This document shows, in pieces, positions 33,337 to 41,358 of a stretch of 48,701 nucleotides of DNA; the first letter of the stretch is position 1, and each line of letters begins with the position of its first letter. Made by a program: the position numbers and the translations under genes. The notes beneath the pieces are model-generated. The model did no database searches. It was not told the DNA's origin and saw only the letters and a program-made list of their open reading frames with translations. The stretch spans positions 1 through 48,701 of the forward strand of contig NYZD01000065.1 of the NCBI GenBank assembly GCA_002685935.1, written 5' to 3'. The DNA comes from Planctomycetaceae bacterium (lineage in GTDB: Bacteria > Planctomycetota > Phycisphaerae > Phycisphaerales > Zrk34).

Positions 33337-35415
33337 TCAGTTGGGATCGCTCTTGGTCGTCGGGGCATGCTGGTTCAACTCTTCATCAGTTTCGTCGCTC
33401 AGCTTCCGGCGATCGATCACGTATTGCTCCATCCCCTCGGGGACCGGAAACGCCTTATCGGGGTCCAGGCCGAAACCTCGGGCTTCCTCGCGCAACTCAG
33501 GACCGTTAAACCAATACATTTCCTGCTGCGTGGGCAGGAGCAGGCGACTCCACAGTCGGGCCTTGAGTCTGGGGCTCAACTGCTCGGGCGGCATCTCCAG
33601 TTCCCTCCGCAGCACGTCCCTGAACATCACGCCCAGCCTTGGCAGGGATCTGGCCGGCGGCTGCGACGGATCGGGACTGGTGAGGATGCGCTTACTCTGA
33701 TAGCTTTCATGGACATGTCGCGCTCGCCGAAACAGCGGGCCGACGACCTCCATCTTGCCCCTGACATAGCCAAGGTGAATCGCCTGCCGGAACAGACCTT
33801 CGACGGCGCGCTTGATCTCGTCCATGCCTTCCATACCCGGGTCGCGGCCAAGCTCCTGAATGACGAAGTCGTCCAGGGTCTGCGCGTATCGGGCTTCGCG
33901 ATCCGCCTTGAAATCGTGGTATTCCCTTCTCAGACGTTCATAGACCAATGTCGCCATGCGCCGGTCACCGTTGTAATAAGCCAGCTGCACGGCCCAGATC
34001 AGAAAGTTCTCGTGCCCGGCCCTGAATGTCATTGGCGCGTCTGGGGCGCGTTCCCACGTGTCTTCTTCGGAAAAGCGATGACCCGCGGCAAAGAACACCC
34101 GTTCATAGGCGGGGATCTGACGCGGGTCAGCCATCATCACGGGATAGTGGCCGTCGACCGGATCAAAAAGCAACTGCCCACTGTCGCGCAATTGCTGACT
34201 CGCGTGCATCACCTGACGATAGGTGTTCAACACGTCCAACTGCTTGTCGTGCACGTTGAGCAGGCGGCGTGCCACTATCTCGCCGAGCGCGGCCCAATAC
34301 AGCGCATGCGATCCGGGATGGCGCCAGTCCAGCGGCAACGGGCGATCCTCGGGCTCCCAGGCATCGAGATACGCCTGCTCATCATCCACTTCAGGGAACG
34401 CCGATCCATCGATCAGCGAAAGCATCACGGATGGATCCATGTGGTAATGCTCGTAGAGCACCTTGGCCCGAAGGAACGCCAGCAGCGTATCGCGGACCTC
34501 GACATCGATCGACTCGTCCGCGATCCAGTCGACAAGGCGCTGATCGACCGGATAGGTCAGGAAGCGATTGGAGGCGATGTATTGCACCTCCACCGAATTG
34601 CGCAACGCCATCGCCCGGCCGATCCCGCGCAGCAGCTCCACATCCGGCGCATATTCCTGATCGATCAGCTTCTGCAGTTCAACGACGGCCCGGGTGTGCG
34701 CATCGTCTTCATCGCCGGACGCGGCGAGTTTGAATGACTCGACCGGATCATGTTCGTCCGCCAACGGTCGATTCGGATCCACGTGAGCCGCGTAGGCCTC
34801 GGCGATGGGGAGAAAGGCGTTGAGCCCATTAATGGCCCGCCCTTTGGCGGGCGGCCCGAGCACCTCATGCCATTCCCGCGCAAACTCCCGCCGATAATAG
34901 AAGTGCATTTCGTCGGCGTGATGGCCAAGCTTATGCAGAAAGATCCAGGACAGTTCCCGGTACAGCAGAACGCTATCCGGATTCAGGGGGATTCCCTGAT
35001 CGCGCAGCAACGCAATGCCATCACGCACCCACTTCCAGCGTTCCTCGGCCTTGGTCGTGGCGACCGACACGTTGTACGCCATGTTCCACGCATGGAAGAG
35101 CCAGACCTTGGGGTAGCGCGGGTGGAGTTGACAGATCCACTGCGCCAGGTCGTTCATCTCCTGGAAGCGCCCTTCTTCCTGCATGTTGTTGAGTCGAAGC
35201 CACATCAGGTCAACCGCCAAGCCACGGAATGCGCCAAACATGACATTGGGTATCGCAATGTCGGGCGGCATGTTATCGACAACACTCGGATTGAATGTGA
35301 TTTGCAGCGCTTCGCGCTGCTGATTGATCGAGCTCATCAATGCGCCGCCACCACCCGCGGATGCGAACAGGACGACGATCGCCAGCAGGATGATGATTCG
35401 GTTTCTGGACATCAT
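33337..35415 (-). CDS. membrane-anchored helical-repeat protein, unknown function
   Basis: Not assigned to a named family. About 692 residues from the ATG at 35415 (a second ATG follows at 35412). A single N-terminal membrane helix (IIILLAIVVLFASAGGGGALM) anchors a large extracytoplasmic domain rich in Trp, Tyr and helices. Segments such as GAFRGLAVDLMWLRLNNMQEEGRFQEMNDLAQWICQLHPRYPKVWLFHAWNMAYN and VLYRELSWIFLHKLGHHADEMHFYYRREFAREW look TPR-like. The longer frame to 35640 runs into the ABC permease gene and is rejected. It follows that permease at 110 bp, so it is probably part of the same transport unit, perhaps presenting or receiving the substrate. Confidence 0.7.
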   Translation of the reverse strand: MMSRNRIIILLAIVVLFASAGGGGALMSSINQQREALQITFNPSVVDNMPPDIAIPNVMFGAFRGLAVDLMWLRLNNMQEEGRFQEMNDLAQWICQLHPRYPKVWLFHAWNMAYNVSVATTKAEERWKWVRDGIALLRDQGIPLNPDSVLLYRELSWIFLHKLGHHADEMHFYYRREFAREWHEVLGPPAKGRAINGLNAFLPIAEAYAAHVDPNRPLADEHDPVESFKLAASGDEDDAHTRAVVELQKLIDQEYAPDVELLRGIGRAMALRNSVEVQYIASNRFLTYPVDQRLVDWIADESIDVEVRDTLLAFLRAKVLYEHYHMDPSVMLSLIDGSAFPEVDDEQAYLDAWEPEDRPLPLDWRHPGSHALYWAALGEIVARRLLNVHDKQLDVLNTYRQVMHASQQLRDSGQLLFDPVDGHYPVMMADPRQIPAYERVFFAAGHRFSEEDTWERAPDAPMTFRAGHENFLIWAVQLAYYNGDRRMATLVYERLRREYHDFKADREARYAQTLDDFVIQELGRDPGMEGMDEIKRAVEGLFRQAIHLGYVRGKMEVVGPLFRRARHVHESYQSKRILTSPDPSQPPARSLPRLGVMFRDVLRRELEMPPEQLSPRLKARLWSRLLLPTQQEMYWFNGPELREEARGFGLDPDKAFPVPEGMEQYVIDRRKLSDETDEELNQHAPTTKSDPN

Positions 35416-35525
35416 CAGATCACGCTCACTTTGGTCGGACGCGCGATTTGGGCCGTGTGGCTGATCCTCATGATTGATACTCCGGTACCGACGGATCGGT
35501 TCACTCGCGCCCGCACCGAGAAACG

Positions 35526-37607
35526 CTACACCTGAACGCGGGCCAGTTCGCGGCGGCTGAACACGATCCAGCCGATCACACCGACCACGCCGGTCCACAC
35601 GAGCAGAATCCATCCCATGGCCCGGTAGACCTGCGACCACGACACCGCCAAGCCGGATGAGACCTGTTCGATCGGCGACACTTTGGCGTATTGGTTCAAT
35701 ACCTGCGCGAATGATCGGCCGATGACGCGCAGCGATGTTTCAACGCCGATCGCGACCGGATTCGTCTCTCCCGGTGAGTTATAGCTCGCTGCGGCCTCCA
35801 CGATGAACGAACTGGCCATGGCGGCACAGAACACCAACAACGACAGCAGACTCGCGATCGGAAACCCCAGGAACGTTGCCGCAGTCAACCCCAGCATGGC
35901 TAGGAACGCGAGCCGCAACCAGATGATGCACAGCGAGCGCAGGAAGTTCATCTCGAACCCGCCGACGCGATACAGCACCTGCATTCCCTTGGTGTACGGA
36001 AACGAGATCTCGCTGGGCAGCGTCTGCAAGCCACCGGATTCATCATAATAGAAGTTCCGGAACGTCAGAATCAGCACACCGTTCTCATCGATCGCGCTGG
36101 TGGGTATGTGGCGCGTTCGATATTCGTCCGGTGGTGTTGACACTGGAATCAGTCGGCCGTTGGCCAGAATCTCAAACCGCACATTGTTCTCACCGATCGG
36201 TTTATCGGCGAATACCTTGAAACGCAGTTGGATGTAGTCGTTGTTCCGCTTGGCTTGCTGAAGATTGCGGAATTGGTAGTTCCGCGATTCATTCTGTGGA
36301 ATGTTGAGCCACATGTATTCGACGCGATTCTTAAGCTGGTCCCACACTTCCTCGGCGCCCAGTTGTTCGATCATGCCGGGGTCTTCCCGCCTGATCTGCT
36401 CAAACCGCTCTTCGGCCTGCCGCAGCAGATCGGCCGGAGCCATGAGGTCAACCGAATGGCGTGCGGTCAGAACTCCCTCATGCAACAGTTGCCATTCGTA
36501 GATCGCCGACTTTAGTTCATCGTAGCGCGTGGGCAGAGGTTGAATCCGTTCCAACAGCGGACGCGATCCGATCTCTCGCAGTTGCTCGATGCGCTCGTCC
36601 AGGTCGGAGATACGTTTGGTCAGCGCGATCTCCCATTCCTCATCGCACCAGATGCTCAGTTGCTCGTGCAGCGCCTTGCCGGTGATCTCATGCCGCACCG
36701 CCAAAGCGCGATCGGGTGACGTGCTGTCCATTCGGTCCAGTGCAATGGCGAATTCATCACGCACCTCGCGCTCAGACTGAGGCACCAGATAGACCATCAC
36801 GAATCCATAGATCGCGCCGCCGGCCACGGCCAGCAGCGCCAAGTTCAACAGCCCGATGCCCAGCCACTTGCCGAACAGGAACGCACCGCGCCCAACGGGT
36901 TTGGCCACGATCGTGTGAATCTGCTTTTGAGCAATCTCCGTGCTGAGCGTGCTGCACGACAGGAAAATCGTCATCAGCCCAAGCAGGACGGTCGTGGCCA
37001 TCAAACTGAAGCTCAGGAAAGTCTGGACACGGTACCGCACGGGTTCGCTGGGATCGATCAAAAATGGCAGCCACGGCAGAATCAAGAGCAAGCCGACCAC
37101 GAACACCATCGCGATCTTCATGCGCATCGCCTCAGTCAGCATCGTGCGGGCCACGCCCAGCGGCGCCCAATTGAACCGCAGCACCAGGCGCAACGCGGCC
37201 ATGACGATAACGAATTCCCAGAACAGCAGTTGTGCATAGCCGAGGATTTGGCCGAACGCCGTCTGCGAAATGGGCGTGCCGGTGATTCCCGCCCAACTCC
37301 CGTCAACGCCGACCTCAAATGCCAGCAGCGTGGAGAACGCGCCGACCCAGCCGCCGAGGCCATCTTCGCGTTGCAGCATGCGGACAAACCCAACCGCAAA
37401 TATGATCGCCATCGGCAGGCCCGCGACAACACTGAACAGGCGACCGGGCGTGCTCTGCCATGGATACGACGAGCCGACCTGGGCCCAGATCCACACGGCC
37501 AGAAAACCGGCCAGCGACACAACGAACGCTCCAAGCGTCCAGCGCACCCACAGCCGCTGAAGCCATTGGTTCGTTCGCCTGTTGCGCGGGTCGGGCAATC
37601 CGTTCAT
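35526..37607 (-). CDS. ABC-2 type permease with large periplasmic insert
   Basis: A 693-residue ABC exporter permease. About eight helices lie in residues 1-265, including LSTEIAQKQIHTIVAKPVGRGAFLFGKWLGIGLLNLALL, a signature of ABC-2 permeases that follow ABCA-like ATPases; a soluble, coiled-coil-prone insert follows (about 275-560), then about four helices to the C-terminus. The adjacent ATP-binding gene ends 80 bp upstream and is its likely partner. The same L-S-x-E-I ... K-P-x-G-R ... F-x-x-G-K motif occurs in the divergent permease at 43516-44553, so a heterodimer is possible. Substrate unknown; lipid or glycolipid export is a reasonable guess. Confidence 0.82.
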   Translation of the reverse strand: MNGLPDPRNRRTNQWLQRLWVRWTLGAFVVSLAGFLAVWIWAQVGSSYPWQSTPGRLFSVVAGLPMAIIFAVGFVRMLQREDGLGGWVGAFSTLLAFEVGVDGSWAGITGTPISQTAFGQILGYAQLLFWEFVIVMAALRLVLRFNWAPLGVARTMLTEAMRMKIAMVFVVGLLLILPWLPFLIDPSEPVRYRVQTFLSFSLMATTVLLGLMTIFLSCSTLSTEIAQKQIHTIVAKPVGRGAFLFGKWLGIGLLNLALLAVAGGAIYGFVMVYLVPQSEREVRDEFAIALDRMDSTSPDRALAVRHEITGKALHEQLSIWCDEEWEIALTKRISDLDERIEQLREIGSRPLLERIQPLPTRYDELKSAIYEWQLLHEGVLTARHSVDLMAPADLLRQAEERFEQIRREDPGMIEQLGAEEVWDQLKNRVEYMWLNIPQNESRNYQFRNLQQAKRNNDYIQLRFKVFADKPIGENNVRFEILANGRLIPVSTPPDEYRTRHIPTSAIDENGVLILTFRNFYYDESGGLQTLPSEISFPYTKGMQVLYRVGGFEMNFLRSLCIIWLRLAFLAMLGLTAATFLGFPIASLLSLLVFCAAMASSFIVEAAASYNSPGETNPVAIGVETSLRVIGRSFAQVLNQYAKVSPIEQVSSGLAVSWSQVYRAMGWILLVWTGVVGVIGWIVFSRRELARVQV

Positions 37608-37687
37608 CCCTCTTGATCAGCGGCCCGGCGGGCGGCAACAGCGCCGGCGCCTCGGACGAGTGATCGATTCCCGAGTCACGGGCCGCA

Positions 37688-38911
37688 TCATGACTTGCCG
37701 TTTGGACCCAGCAGATCGTCAATCACGCCTCGATCCACCGGTTCGTCCGATGACGATTCCTGCGGTTCCGCTACATCCGCCGGCGCGGCGGGTTCCTGCA
37801 CGGGTGTTGCGATGTCCACCGGGGCCGGTGCCGACAACTGACTCAACACCGACTCATCCGGCTGGGTGTCAGGCGTCGGCCCAGGGGGCGCTGCCGCCGG
37901 CTCAACCGGCCGCGGGGTGACCGGCTCGTCGGCGACCAGACGGTCAATCACGTCTGATCCATCAAGATCCTCCGGCAGATGCGCATCCCGCACCAGGAAT
38001 TCCGCGACGTTGCCGCCACTTGTCGCGCCGCTCGTCGCCACCCCTTCAGTCTGTGCCGCGTGCACGATGTTCAGAAACAGCGTTTCCAGTTTCTGACGCG
38101 GCTGCTCAACCCGTCGCATCGCCTGACCCTCTTCGACCTCCAACACCTTTTCGATCTTATTGAGTGTGTCCGGCTTCAATACGCCTGTTTCGATCACCAT
38201 CGAATCATGTTGCGTCAGAAGCTCGTCCACCGTGCCCTCGGCCCGCGCCCGCCCGCCGTACAACACCGTCACGCGATCGCACACGTCCTCGACGTCGGCC
38301 AACAGATGCGACGAGAGCAACACCGTCTTGCCCCGATCGCGCAGTTGTACGATCAGGTCCTTGATCTGCCGCGTGCCGATGGGATCCAGGCCGGTCGTCG
38401 GCTCGTCAAGAATCAGCAGGTCCGGATCGTTGATCAGGGCCTGGGCCAAACCGATGCGTCGCTGCATGCCCTTGGAGTATTCACCGACGGGACGGCGCTG
38501 CACGGCATCCAGCCCGACCATCTCCAGCAGCATGTCGATCCGTCGGTTGCGGGCGTGTCGATCCAGATGAAACAGTCGGCCGTAGTAGTCCAGCGTCTCC
38601 CGGGCGTTGAGGAAGCGATAGAGATACGACTCTTCAGGCAGGTATCCGATGCGCTTCTTGATCGCCACGTCGGTGGGCAGCTTGCCCAGCACGGTGACGC
38701 GGCCGCGCGTCTTGAAAAGCAGGCCAAGGATGATCTTGATCGTGGTTGACTTGCCCGATCCATTGGGCCCCAGCAGGCCGAACACCTCGTGAGGGATGAT
38801 CTGCAAGTTCAGATCATCCACCGCGGTCACGCGAGCGCGCATCCAGAAGTCGCGGAAGATCTTCGTCAGTCCGCGACATTCAACAATCGGTTGTTCGGTC
38901 AACTGAACCAT
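37688..38911 (-). CDS. ABC transporter ATP-binding protein with long C-terminal tail
   Basis: A 407-residue ABC ATPase of the ABC-2 exporter class. Walker A is GPNGSGKST (48-56), the signature motif reads YSKGMQRR (145-152), Walker B is LLILDE (165-170), followed by TTGLDP, and the switch histidine is in LLSSHLL. The first 300 residues are standard; the last roughly 110 are Pro/Ala/Asp-rich, low-complexity, with repeated VIDxL motifs at the end. The ATG at 38911 (next to a GTG at 38914) has a GGAG site. It sits between the HflK homologue and the permease and probably powers the latter. Confidence 0.92.
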   Translation of the reverse strand: MVQLTEQPIVECRGLTKIFRDFWMRARVTAVDDLNLQIIPHEVFGLLGPNGSGKSTTIKIILGLLFKTRGRVTVLGKLPTDVAIKKRIGYLPEESYLYRFLNARETLDYYGRLFHLDRHARNRRIDMLLEMVGLDAVQRRPVGEYSKGMQRRIGLAQALINDPDLLILDEPTTGLDPIGTRQIKDLIVQLRDRGKTVLLSSHLLADVEDVCDRVTVLYGGRARAEGTVDELLTQHDSMVIETGVLKPDTLNKIEKVLEVEEGQAMRRVEQPRQKLETLFLNIVHAAQTEGVATSGATSGGNVAEFLVRDAHLPEDLDGSDVIDRLVADEPVTPRPVEPAAAPPGPTPDTQPDESVLSQLSAPAPVDIATPVQEPAAPADVAEPQESSSDEPVDRGVIDDLLGPNGKS

Positions 38912-38933
38912 CACGCTCCGTCCGCGCCCGGCG

Positions 38934-40334
38934 TCATCGCGTCAGATAGGGAGATTTAGACCCCTCTTTTTCTGTGCGCCGTTTCTTGTATTTCTCAATT
39001 TCGTCCTGGCGCCTCAGCTCCAGATCCGCGCTGATGTCGAAGTAGGCATTGGGGCTCATCCCCGGGGGAATATGAAACGTCTCCACAGTTCGGCTGAGAA
39101 TGCGGGCATACGCATCCTGCCACAGAAGATCCTTCAGCAACTCCGGCGTCTCCTGATACGTCGACAGCAGCGACGTGAAGCGCTCGGTTTCGGCACGCAG
39201 TCGCTCTTCGATATCCGTGCTATTGCTCCGCGCCTCGGAGATCATTCTTGCGACCTGGCCACCGACGAGGTCGCCGGTGATGATCGCCGCCAGTTTATCG
39301 TCGGCCGCCGCGATGTCGTCCTCGTTGCCACTACGGCGGGCGGCTTCATACGCATCGATCGCCGCAATGACGCGATCGTATTGTGAGCCGGCAGCCGCTT
39401 TCAACACCGTGGTGCTCTGCGTGTCGGCCTGCTCGACCAACTGCCGCTTTTCGGACTCGGCTTTGGTCTTGGCGTCAAACGCCGGCCGGGCCGTTAGCGC
39501 CACGATGCGCCGGGACCACGCAGCGCTTTCGACTTTGATGCCCGCGCCCAATCGATCCAGCTCTGCCTGAATCTTGAATTTCAACTCCTGTGCTTCGCCC
39601 GACGGCGAGGACGACGCGCTCTTCTGATCAAGGCTTCTCTGGAAGCTGTCGACGGACTGACCACCCACGATCTTCACCGCGGCCTGCTGCGCGGCCAATC
39701 GGACGAATTGGTCGGCACGGGCCAGCATCTCGTTGGTATCACCAGAAGCACTGACGTTCTGAATAAAATCACGTGCGCCCTCGATGCGGTAGCTGATGTT
39801 CAGCCGACCATGGACGATATTCGTGTCACCGGTGAGCAGATAGCCATGGATGCCCGGTTCCAGCCGATCGCGGGGGTACTCAAGCGGCAGATCGTCTTCC
39901 TGGTCGACTTCGTCAGAGTTCCACCAGAACTCCTCTCGCAGTTCCACGCTCTGGCTCAAGGTCGGGATCTTGATAATCCGATCGATCGGCTCGGGCCACG
40001 CGACGTGTACCTGGCCCGGGGCGTAGGTGACGGCCTCGTTCCCAACGCTCACAAGTCGTCCGAATCGCAGTTTCACCGCGATTTCATTTTCCTCGACCTT
40101 GAACAGCCCGTTGATCACGAACAAGACGCCCACGACGACCATGAACACCTTCAGCACGCCGAAGCTGACGCGCAACGCGTCCGCCAGAGACCGGTTCGCC
40201 GCGTCCATGTCCTCCAACTGCAGTGGCGCATCGGGGTCCGGCAGCGGGTGGCCGTGGCTATGGTCATGATGCCGACCGTGCGGATCACCGCCGTGCGGTC
40301 CATGATCCTCTGGCGTGGGGGGTTGTTCTGCCAT
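38934..40334 (-). CDS. hflK: HflK-like SPFH protein with His-rich N-terminus
   Basis: A 466-residue SPFH/band 7 protein of the HflK type: a cytoplasmic N-terminal tail, one membrane helix (VFMVVVGVLFVINGLFKV), then the SPFH domain beginning EENEIAVKLRFGRLV, and a long C-terminal coiled coil. In E. coli, HflK with HflC forms a membrane cage around FtsH. The tail contains an unusual His/Gly/Asp-rich stretch (HGRHHDHSHGHPLPD), which could bind metal ions. AAAGG precedes the ATG. It follows HflC by 33 bp and precedes the ABC ATPase by 22 bp, so all three are probably cotranscribed. Confidence 0.88.
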   Translation of the reverse strand: MAEQPPTPEDHGPHGGDPHGRHHDHSHGHPLPDPDAPLQLEDMDAANRSLADALRVSFGVLKVFMVVVGVLFVINGLFKVEENEIAVKLRFGRLVSVGNEAVTYAPGQVHVAWPEPIDRIIKIPTLSQSVELREEFWWNSDEVDQEDDLPLEYPRDRLEPGIHGYLLTGDTNIVHGRLNISYRIEGARDFIQNVSASGDTNEMLARADQFVRLAAQQAAVKIVGGQSVDSFQRSLDQKSASSSPSGEAQELKFKIQAELDRLGAGIKVESAAWSRRIVALTARPAFDAKTKAESEKRQLVEQADTQSTTVLKAAAGSQYDRVIAAIDAYEAARRSGNEDDIAAADDKLAAIITGDLVGGQVARMISEARSNSTDIEERLRAETERFTSLLSTYQETPELLKDLLWQDAYARILSRTVETFHIPPGMSPNAYFDISADLELRRQDEIEKYKKRRTEKEGSKSPYLTR

Positions 40335-40367
40335 ATCAGCCTTTTCAATCGGAGTGCATTCGAGCGG

Positions 40368-41285
40368 TCAATCTTTGGCGCCAACCATTTCGAATTGGTC
40401 GAACGGTGTCTGATCCGTGCCGATCAGGAATGTGGTCCTTTCCTTAAGGATCTGTTCCAGCGCCTCAATCCGACGCAGAAACACCGCGAATTCCTCGGCG
40501 GTCTTGAATACCTCAATCTGCCGAGCCACGGCCCGATGGCCCTCGGCCTCGATCTGCTTGGCGTACGTATCGGCGAACGACAGGATGCGTCGCCTGGCGC
40601 TCTCGGCCTCGGCCTTGATCTTGTCAGCCTGCGACTCACCCTCACTGCGCGTTTCCGCCGCAAGCCGCTCCTGCGTCGTGGTCATCGCCGCGAAAACCAT
40701 CGGCGTCGCTTCGGGCGTCAACAGCACCCGGTGAATCCCGACCGATTCAATCTTGATGCCCCAACGGCCTTCATCCTCATCGATCAACGATTGAAGGGCT
40801 TCCTGGTATTTCTCTTCGATTTCCTCCAGCTTCAATTCATCCGGATCCACATTGGTCAGATTGTCGAAGGTATACCCGCTTCGGATGTTCCTGAACTCAT
40901 CGCGCATCAGCGTGGTCAATTGCTCGCGGGCTTCGACCACGGTGCGCCTGGTCTTATAGAACGCCAGCGGGTCCTCGATTCTCCACGCCACGTAGTGCTG
41001 GATCACCACCGATTGTCCGTCCTTCGTCTTGGTCTGTTCCTCCGGTCCTTCCAGGATGCGCACGCGCGTGTCATACTTGATGACTTCCTGAATGGGGTAC
41101 GGCCATCTGAAATGAAGATTGCCGAAGATGCCGCCACCATCACCCACCAGCCGCGGCTCGCCGAACGTCTTGAGCATGGCCTTCTCGTTGTAACCGACCT
41201 GGTACGTTACAGCGTAGAGGCCGAGCACAACCAGCATCAACACACCGATGATCAGAGTCCCAATGGTCCTCATGAGTCCATCCAT
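40368..41285 (-). CDS. hflC: HflC-like SPFH protein
   Basis: A 305-residue SPFH/band 7 protein of the HflC type: N-terminal membrane helix (TLIIGVLMLVVLGLYAVTY), then SPFH domain (VGYNEKAMLKTFGEPR onward, including YVAWRIEDPLAFYKT and IKIESVGIHRVLLTPEATPMVFAAM) and a coiled-coil end. Forms hetero-oligomers with HflK. Two ATGs are possible (41285 and 41273); the longer is listed. Separated by 33 bp from HflK and by 73 bp from the larger SPFH gene upstream. Confidence 0.88.
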   Translation of the reverse strand: MDGLMRTIGTLIIGVLMLVVLGLYAVTYQVGYNEKAMLKTFGEPRLVGDGGGIFGNLHFRWPYPIQEVIKYDTRVRILEGPEEQTKTKDGQSVVIQHYVAWRIEDPLAFYKTRRTVVEAREQLTTLMRDEFRNIRSGYTFDNLTNVDPDELKLEEIEEKYQEALQSLIDEDEGRWGIKIESVGIHRVLLTPEATPMVFAAMTTTQERLAAETRSEGESQADKIKAEAESARRRILSFADTYAKQIEAEGHRAVARQIEVFKTAEEFAVFLRRIEALEQILKERTTFLIGTDQTPFDQFEMVGAKD

Positions 41286-41358
41286 TCCAATGAATTTTGT
41301 TTCTGTGGCTCAAACATCATCAACAAAGTCCGTTTCCTACCTGTGTTGCGTTTCGGTG

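Noticed and set aside
33367-34737. 456-residue plus-strand frame opposite the anchored helical-repeat protein
   Set aside because: Shadow frame rich in His/Arg/Gln with no start signal.
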